A stretch of DNA of 64,000 nucleotides from NCBI RefSeq assembly GCF_000024345.1, contig NC_013729.1, positions 6,386,001-6,450,000 of the forward strand, in the 5' to 3' direction. Source of the stretch: Kribbella flavida DSM 17836 (GTDB lineage Bacteria > Actinomycetota > Actinomycetes > Propionibacteriales > Kribbellaceae). Position 1 is the stretch's first letter, and every line of letters starts with the position of its first letter. This document shows positions 59,147 through 64,000 of this stretch, one piece after another. Both the position numbers and the translations under genes were made by a program. Below the pieces are notes generated by a model. It was not told the origin of the DNA, ran no database searches, and worked only from the letters and a program-made list of their open reading frames with translations.

Positions 59147-59986
59147 CTAGCCGCGAAAGGCGTCGGCGTTCTCGATCGCCCACTCCCGGTAGGTCTTGGC
59201 CGGCCGCCCCGTCACCTCGTGCACCGTCGGCTCCGGCGTCATCCGGTACTCCGCCATCATCCGGAACCCGTCGACCAGCCACTCGGCCGTCTCCTCCCCC
59301 ATGGACGGCGCCCACCGCGCCACGGCCTGCTCCGGCGTGAGCTCCTCGAACCGCAAGTCCCGCCCGATCGCCGCCGCGATCAGCTCCACCTCTTCCGGCT
59401 GGGTCAGCGCCTCCGGACCGCTCATCGTCAGCTTCCGCCCGGTGTAGCTCTCGTCCTGCAGCACGACGCTCGCCACCGACGCGATGTCGCCGAGGTCGAT
59501 CGGCGTCTGCACCGCCCCGGCGTACGGGCCGCGGACCACGCCTTCGGCCTTGATCGACGGCGCCCAGTCGAGCGTGTTGTTCATGAACTGCCCCGGCCGG
59601 AGGTGGACGAAGTCGAAGCCGCCCTGCTCGATCGCGCGCTCGACCTTGTAGTAGTGCCAGCCGGCCGGATCCCCTTGCGCCTCGTACTCCGCGGGCTCTC
59701 CCGACAGCACCACGACCCGCCGGACCCCGGCCTTTTGCGCGGCGGTGACGAACTCGTCCACGGACGCCGGAAGCGGCGCCAGGTACACCGTGTCGATCCC
59801 GTCGAGCGCCGCCGGCAGCGTGGCGGGCTTGCCGAGATAGCCCCGGGCCACCTCGACCCCGTCCGGCAGCGCCGCCTTCGCCGGGTTGTTCGTCAGCGCA
59901 CGGACGTCCCGCACCCCGGCCGCCACCAGTTCGTCCACGACCAGGCGGCCCACACTGCCCGTCGCACCTGTCACCAGAATCGCCAT
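59147..59986 (-). CDS. NmrA-like NAD(P)-binding protein
   Basis: 279 residues. MAILVTGATGSVGRLVVDEL is the GxxGxxG dinucleotide site of atypical SDR (NmrA/QOR2) proteins. Further on are YLAPLPASVDEFV, RVVVLSGEP, the Lys of WHYYKVERAIE and FVHLRPGQFMNN. These act as redox sensors or quinone reductases. RBS GGAG before ATG 59986. A TetR regulator is divergent, with a TCGTA/TACGA dyad between, so it is probably induced by the TetR ligand. Confidence 0.88.
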   Translation of the reverse strand: MAILVTGATGSVGRLVVDELVAAGVRDVRALTNNPAKAALPDGVEVARGYLGKPATLPAALDGIDTVYLAPLPASVDEFVTAAQKAGVRRVVVLSGEPAEYEAQGDPAGWHYYKVERAIEQGGFDFVHLRPGQFMNNTLDWAPSIKAEGVVRGPYAGAVQTPIDLGDIASVASVVLQDESYTGRKLTMSGPEALTQPEEVELIAAAIGRDLRFEELTPEQAVARWAPSMGEETAEWLVDGFRMMAEYRMTPEPTVHEVTGRPAKTYREWAIENADAFRG

Positions 59987-60015
59987 TCCGTCAGCTCCTC
60001 CACGTCCGACACCAA

Positions 60016-60035
60016 TTCTCGTAGGGTATACGAAA
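60016..60035. promoter_or_regulatory. TetR operator candidate
   Basis: TCGTA (60019-60023) and TACGA (60029-60033) form a dyad within an AT-rich TTCTCGTAGGGTATACGAAA stretch. It lies between the NmrA-like and TetR genes, next to the TAGGAT box at 60082-60087. Confidence 0.55.
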
Positions 60036-60110
60036 ATGTTCCGACCCTGCCCGTGCGAGCTGTCGGAAGCGTGCCGGCTCGTAGGATGCGGCGACGGAGA
60101 GGACGGGCGG

Positions 60111-60911
60111 ATGACGGTGCAGCACAGCGGTGGCGGTCACCCCGACCGCACGCTCGCGCTGCTCTGGCGCAACCAGCACCGCCCCGGCCAAGCAGCCGAG
60201 CAGAGCAACCAGCCGGCCCGGGGCCGCAAACCGACGTTGCAGCTGGACGCCGTCGTCGACACCGCGATCGCCTTGGCCGACGAACGCGGCCTGACCGCCG
60301 CATCGATGGGCAACGTCGCGAAGGCGCTCGGCGTCGGCACGATGACCCTGTACACCTACGTACCGTCCAAGGAAGAGCTGCTCGACCTGATGGTCGACCA
60401 GGTGCTGCTGGAGCGCCGGTTGCCCGGTCCCGGCGACGAGCGGCCGGCTGGCTGGCGGGCTCAGGTCGAGCTGTACTCCGACGAGACGCGCGCGATGTTC
60501 CATCGGCACCCGTGGCTGGCCGGGATCTCGATGGTCCGGCCGCCGGTCGGTCCGGGCATGCTGGCGGGCCGCGAGTACCTGCTGTCGACGATGTTCGCGC
60601 TCGGCCTGCCCCCGGACCGAGCCAACGTCGCCGCGCTCGCGATCACGACGTACGTCGACTCGGCGGCGGGCGGCGAGGCCGCGAGCGAGGCGCTGGAGCG
60701 CAGCACCGGCCAGACCCACGACGCCTGGTGGCAGGAGCGGTACGACCTCTGGGAGATCTACTTCGACGTCGAGCGCTACCCGACGATGACGGCGGTCTGG
60801 AACGCCGAGGCGGACGGCCGGGCCTACGGCGGCGGCACGCGTGAGGTCACCGCCGAGGCGTACCGCTTCGGTCTCACCCGGCTGCTCGACGGGATCGCCG
60901 CCGGCGCGTAG
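60111..60911 (+). CDS. TetR-family regulator (TetR_C-type ligand domain)
   Basis: 266 residues from ATG 60111, RBS GGAGAGGAC. An unusual N-terminal extension of about 40 residues (HSGGGHPDRTLALLWRNQH) comes before the helix-turn-helix (LQLDAVVDTAIALADERGLTAASMGNVAKALGVGTMTLYTYVPSKEELL in order). The first part RTLALLWR resembles the AcrR/TetR subgroup regulating tetracycline-like efflux and SDR genes. It faces the NmrA-like gene and is probably its repressor. Confidence 0.88.
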   Translation: MTVQHSGGGHPDRTLALLWRNQHRPGQAAEQSNQPARGRKPTLQLDAVVDTAIALADERGLTAASMGNVAKALGVGTMTLYTYVPSKEELLDLMVDQVLLERRLPGPGDERPAGWRAQVELYSDETRAMFHRHPWLAGISMVRPPVGPGMLAGREYLLSTMFALGLPPDRANVAALAITTYVDSAAGGEAASEALERSTGQTHDAWWQERYDLWEIYFDVERYPTMTAVWNAEADGRAYGGGTREVTAEAYRFGLTRLLDGIAAGA

Positions 60912-60923
60912 TACCGCGCTGTT

Positions 60924-61886
60924 CTAGATGTCGAGCGAGATCCATGCTGGGTCGTGGTCGGTGCCGTCGCGGGCCAGTTTGCGGCGGCGGCCGATCCAGG
61001 CCGCGGTCAGTTTCGGGGCAAGTGCCGGACTGAGCCAGATCTGGTCGATCAGGTCGAAGCTGCGCGGCTGGCCGGACGCCTTGAACGTCGACGTCCAGGC
61101 CGGGTCCGTCGGCAGCTCGACCTTCGTCTTCACCGCGCCGACCTCCTTGGGCGTGCGCAGCGCGTCGACCAGCCCGGCCTGCTCGAACGCCGCGAGCGTG
61201 GGCGAGCCGGGAACGTCGTTCATGTCGCCGCAGAGCAGGTACCGCTGGCGGGTGCTCATCCGGCTCGCGATGATCCGGGTGATCGTCTCGGCCTGCCGGG
61301 TCCGCAGCAGGTCGGACTCGGCGGCCGCGGCGGCCGGGTCGGGCACGGTGAAGTCGACGAACTTGGACTTCAGGTGCGTGCCGAACACGGTCAGCAGCTT
61401 GCGGCCGCGGTCGTCCAGGATCTCCACCTCGACCAGGTCGCGGGAGAACACCGGCCGCGACGGCAGGTCGGGGTGGAAGACCCGCTGGTAGCTGGTCACC
61501 CCGCCGATCGGCCGCCGGGACAGGATGCCGATGTCGATGAACCGGGTCGCGTCGTTGCCGTCGATCACCATCACGTGCCGGTACGCGCCGTTCAGGTGCT
61601 CGCGGTTGAACTCCCGCAGCACGTCGACGTTCTCGATCTCCTGCACCACCCACACGTCCACGTCGGCCTCGAGCAGCCGCTGCGCGATCCGGTCGGTGTC
61701 CGCGGCCGGCTTGGACACCAGCAGCTTGCCGCGCCCGTCCAGCTGCAGCCGCCGCCGGTGCTCGTCGTCGAAGGTGTAGGTCGCCGGCACCGTGCTCGAC
61801 CCCTGCGCCAGCACCTCCACCGCGCCGGCGAAGTTCCACCGGTCGAAGAGGTTGTTCAGATTGAAGGTCCCCACCGTGAGCGCCAT
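60924..61886 (-). CDS. endonuclease/exonuclease/phosphatase-family protein (cytoplasmic)
   Basis: 320 residues from ATG 61886, fixed by GGGAGGA. EEP motifs: LTVGTFNLNNLFD, VVQEIENVDV (metal Glu), DIGILSRRPI, LTVFGTHLKSK, LLCGDMNDVPGSP (Asp/Asn) and GTDHDPAW (catalytic Asp-His). No signal peptide, so it acts inside the cell, unlike the secreted member at 20950. Substrate unknown (DNA, RNA or phosphoester). Divergent from the HSP90 gene. Confidence 0.9.
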   Translation of the reverse strand: MALTVGTFNLNNLFDRWNFAGAVEVLAQGSSTVPATYTFDDEHRRRLQLDGRGKLLVSKPAADTDRIAQRLLEADVDVWVVQEIENVDVLREFNREHLNGAYRHVMVIDGNDATRFIDIGILSRRPIGGVTSYQRVFHPDLPSRPVFSRDLVEVEILDDRGRKLLTVFGTHLKSKFVDFTVPDPAAAAAESDLLRTRQAETITRIIASRMSTRQRYLLCGDMNDVPGSPTLAAFEQAGLVDALRTPKEVGAVKTKVELPTDPAWTSTFKASGQPRSFDLIDQIWLSPALAPKLTAAWIGRRRKLARDGTDHDPAWISLDI

Positions 61887-62020
61887 CGAGTCCTCCCCAG
61901 GCTCCAGCACAGGCTTTCACCGTACGCCGTCGCCCACTCCGGGTCACCAGTCCGAGCCGGGCTGCGCGGAACCACCGATGGCGTAGCGTTTGGCGCGAGC
62001 GGGGCAGGAGAGGGCTGGGG

Positions 62021-63784
62021 ATGGGTAGCGAGAACTTCCGGGTGGATCTGCAGGGTGTGGTCGACCTGTTGAGTCATCACCTGTACAGCAGTCCGCGGGT
62101 GTACCTGCGGGAGTTGCTGCAGAACGCGGTGGACGCGATCACGGCGCGGCGGGCGGGTAGTCCGGAGGCGCCGGGGCTGGTCGCGCTCGCCGTCGACGAC
62201 CAGCGGCTGAGCATCAGCGACACCGGGATCGGGCTGTGGCCGGACGAGGTGCGCGAGCTGCTGGCCACGATCGGGCGCAGCTCGAAGCGGGACGAGATCG
62301 GGTTCGCCCGGACGGAGTTCCTCGGCCAGTTCGGGATCGGGCTGCTGTCGGCGTTCATGGTGGCCGACGAGATCGAGGTGGTGACCCGGCCGGCCGACGG
62401 CCCGACCACCCGCTGGAACGGGACCGCCGACGGCCGCTACACGATCGCGGAGGCGCCCGACCGCGCCGAGACCGGTACGACGGTCACGCTGCGGGCCCGG
62501 CGCGGCGCCGAGCAGTGGTTCAAGACCGCCACCGTGGTCGAGCTGGTCAAGCTGTTCGGCGCGTTGCTGCCGCTGGAGATCACGGTCAACGGCGAGCGGG
62601 TCACCGACGGCGTCGCGCCGTGGGAGGGCGACGGCCGCGCCGACCTGGTCGGCTACGCGCAGGACCAGCTCGGTTTCACGCCGTTCGACGTGATCCCGCT
62701 GAACAACCCGGCCGCCGGGCTGACCGGTGTCGCGTTCGTGCTGCCGTTCGCGGCCAACCCGGCCGAGCGCGCCACCCACCGCGTCTACCTGAAGCGGATG
62801 CTGCTCGCCGAAGGGGTCGAGGGGCTGCTGCCCGACTGGGCGTTTTTCGTCCGTGCGGTGATCGACACCTCCGAGCTGCGCCCGACGGCCAGTCGCGAAG
62901 CGCTGTTCGACGACGTCTTCCTCGAGGCGACCCGCGAGGCGCTCGGCGAACAGCTGCGCGGCTGGATGGTCCGGCTGGGCAGCACCGACCCGCAGAAGCT
63001 GGACCGGTTCCTCGGCATCCACCAACTCGGCGTGAAGGCGCTGGCGCTGCACGACGACGAGATGCTGCGGCTGGTGCACCGCTGGCTGAAGTTCGACACC
63101 AACCACGGCCGGATGACCGCCGCCGAGCTGCACGAGCTGCGCGGCACGATCCGGTACGTCGGGACGATCGAGGAGTTCCGCCAACTGGCCGCGGTCGCGT
63201 CGGCGCAGAACCTGACCATCGTCAACGGCGGCTACACCTACGACGCGGAGCTGCTCGCGCGACTGCCCGACGTCGTACCCGGCCTGACCACGCAGAGGTT
63301 CGATCCGACCGAGCTGAGCACCAGCTTCGACAGCCTGGACCCGCAGACCGAGCTGGAGCTGCGCCCGTTCGTCCGGCTGGCCCAGGAGGCGCTGGACCCG
63401 GTCGGCTGCGAGGTGGTCGTTCGCGCGTTCGACCCGGCGAGCCTGTCGGCCATCTACCTGGTCGACCGGTCCGCGCAGTTCGCCACCGAGCTGCGCGCCA
63501 CCAGGAGCCGTGCGGACGCGCTGTGGTCCGAAGTGCTCGGCGCACTGGACACCCACGACGACACCCGTCCGCAGCTGGTGCTCAACCACCGCAGCCCGCT
63601 CGTACGCCGGATGGCCGCGCTGAGCGATCCGGACCTCGCCCGGCTGGCGGTCGAAGGCCTGTACGGGCACGCGCTGATGCTCGGCTACCACCCGATCGGC
63701 CCGGCGGATTCCGCACTGGTGAACAGGTCGTTCCTCGGTCTGCTGGACCAGGCCGTTCCTACTCCGGAGGACCCGACGCGATGA
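62021..63784 (+). CDS. HSP90-family chaperone (short HtpG type)
   Basis: 587 residues. The ATP-binding Bergerat fold has LRELLQNAVDAI (Asn/Asp instead of the usual ELISNASDA), ISDTGIGLWPDEV and EFLGQFGIGLLSAFMVAD. The middle domain includes RVYLKRMLL..LPDWAFFVRAVIDTSELRPTASREAL with the catalytic Arg region. The C-terminal dimerisation part is shorter and divergent, as in the actinobacterial HSP90-like group. GGAGAGGG before ATG 62021. It overlaps the next gene as ATGA, suggesting a dedicated co-factor. Confidence 0.92.
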   Translation: MGSENFRVDLQGVVDLLSHHLYSSPRVYLRELLQNAVDAITARRAGSPEAPGLVALAVDDQRLSISDTGIGLWPDEVRELLATIGRSSKRDEIGFARTEFLGQFGIGLLSAFMVADEIEVVTRPADGPTTRWNGTADGRYTIAEAPDRAETGTTVTLRARRGAEQWFKTATVVELVKLFGALLPLEITVNGERVTDGVAPWEGDGRADLVGYAQDQLGFTPFDVIPLNNPAAGLTGVAFVLPFAANPAERATHRVYLKRMLLAEGVEGLLPDWAFFVRAVIDTSELRPTASREALFDDVFLEATREALGEQLRGWMVRLGSTDPQKLDRFLGIHQLGVKALALHDDEMLRLVHRWLKFDTNHGRMTAAELHELRGTIRYVGTIEEFRQLAAVASAQNLTIVNGGYTYDAELLARLPDVVPGLTTQRFDPTELSTSFDSLDPQTELELRPFVRLAQEALDPVGCEVVVRAFDPASLSAIYLVDRSAQFATELRATRSRADALWSEVLGALDTHDDTRPQLVLNHRSPLVRRMAALSDPDLARLAVEGLYGHALMLGYHPIGPADSALVNRSFLGLLDQAVPTPEDPTR

Positions 63785-64000
63785 CAGACGACCTGGTCGA
63801 GCGACTGAGCCGAGCCCAGAGCACGCCGTACGGCAAGGCGCGGTCGGCGCTGCTGGAGGACGTGGTGCGGCGGGCCGACGCCGCCGGGGACCAGGAGCTC
63901 GCGTTCTTCGCCCGGCTCGCGCTCGTCACGGCGTACGTGATGGGTGGGGAGCCGCGCAAGTCGCTGGTGCCGTTCGCCCGGTGCGTGGCGGACTGGGACG
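63781..64000 (+). CDS. helical-repeat protein coupled to HSP90 (partial)
   Basis: Begins at ATG 63781, overlapping the HSP90 stop, and runs off the right edge; 73 residues are visible. They are helical (LVERLSRAQSTPYGKARSALLEDVVRRADAAGDQELAFFARLALV in helical blocks) with spacing that fits TPR-like repeats. TPR proteins are the usual HSP90 co-chaperones in eukaryotes; here the family is only suspected. The rest of the gene is outside the window. Confidence 0.65.
   Translation, partial: MTDDLVERLSRAQSTPYGKARSALLEDVVRRADAAGDQELAFFARLALVTAYVMGGEPRKSLVPFARCVADWD

Overview
The window is high-GC DNA from an actinobacterium. Supporting signs are GTG starts, Tat and lipobox signals, chains of ATGA/GTGA four-base overlaps, two CIRCE boxes before groEL, a mycobacterial-type LexA box, and many -10 boxes 6-8 bases before a start codon (leaderless mRNAs). 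Gene content would fit a soil member of the Nocardioidaceae/Kribbella group. That placement is an inference. There is no rRNA, tRNA, IS element, phage or CRISPR array.

Layout. 1-2.8 kb: two related secreted/membrane proteins and an MFS efflux pump facing an ArsR regulator across a strong operator. 3.2-9 kb: two large paralogues joining an HD phosphohydrolase domain, five membrane helices and a periplasmic beta-propeller; the first has lost its HD residues. 9-10.5 kb: a divergent stand-alone EF-Tu behind a leader that looks like a ribosome-controlled attenuator. 10.5-12.7 kb: DUF4031 and CutC genes, divergent from a LacI regulator over a 44-bp dyad. 13.0-13.3 kb: a 93-bp tandem repeat. 13.8-20.8 kb: aldo-keto reductase/TetR, a copper-oxidase operon, a Tat-exported amidohydrolase and an ArsR/SRPBCC/DHFR-like operon. 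21-24.1 kb: secreted nuclease-like protein, PTH2-type hydrolase, thyA-folA.

24.2-36.8 kb is one ten-gene operon with seven four-base overlaps: TelA, an XpaC-like partner, a CbbX-like AAA+ ATPase, GlnX- and GlnH-like sensors, a coiled-coil protein, a PknG-like kinase, a PP2C phosphatase, a VWA protein and an FHA protein. It joins the mycobacterial GlnX-GlnH-PknG amino-acid sensing module to a TerY-P/TelA-like phospho-signalling set. Kinase, phosphatase and FHA protein share a paired zinc-ribbon module.

38.5-42.6 kb looks like a cassette for a disulfide-rich exported peptide: a six-cysteine 68-aa precursor, a thioredoxin-like protein, an ABC exporter, an S26 signal peptidase and a MauE-like redox membrane protein, beside a second small Cys-containing secreted protein. 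This is the best candidate for an undescribed system.

43-64 kb: GNAT and DinB proteins, groEL, YjbR and PspC proteins, an M48 peptidase with zinc ribbon, a glycerophosphodiesterase, a DUF418 protein, an asymmetric heterodimeric ABC exporter, an Erm-type methyltransferase with an overlapping leader peptide containing an R-x-R motif, CapA-like lipoprotein, methionine aminopeptidase, an SOS-boxed radical SAM protein, NmrA-like and TetR proteins, an EEP-family protein, HSP90 and the start of a coupled downstream gene. Function calls come from reading translations and motifs; no database search was run.
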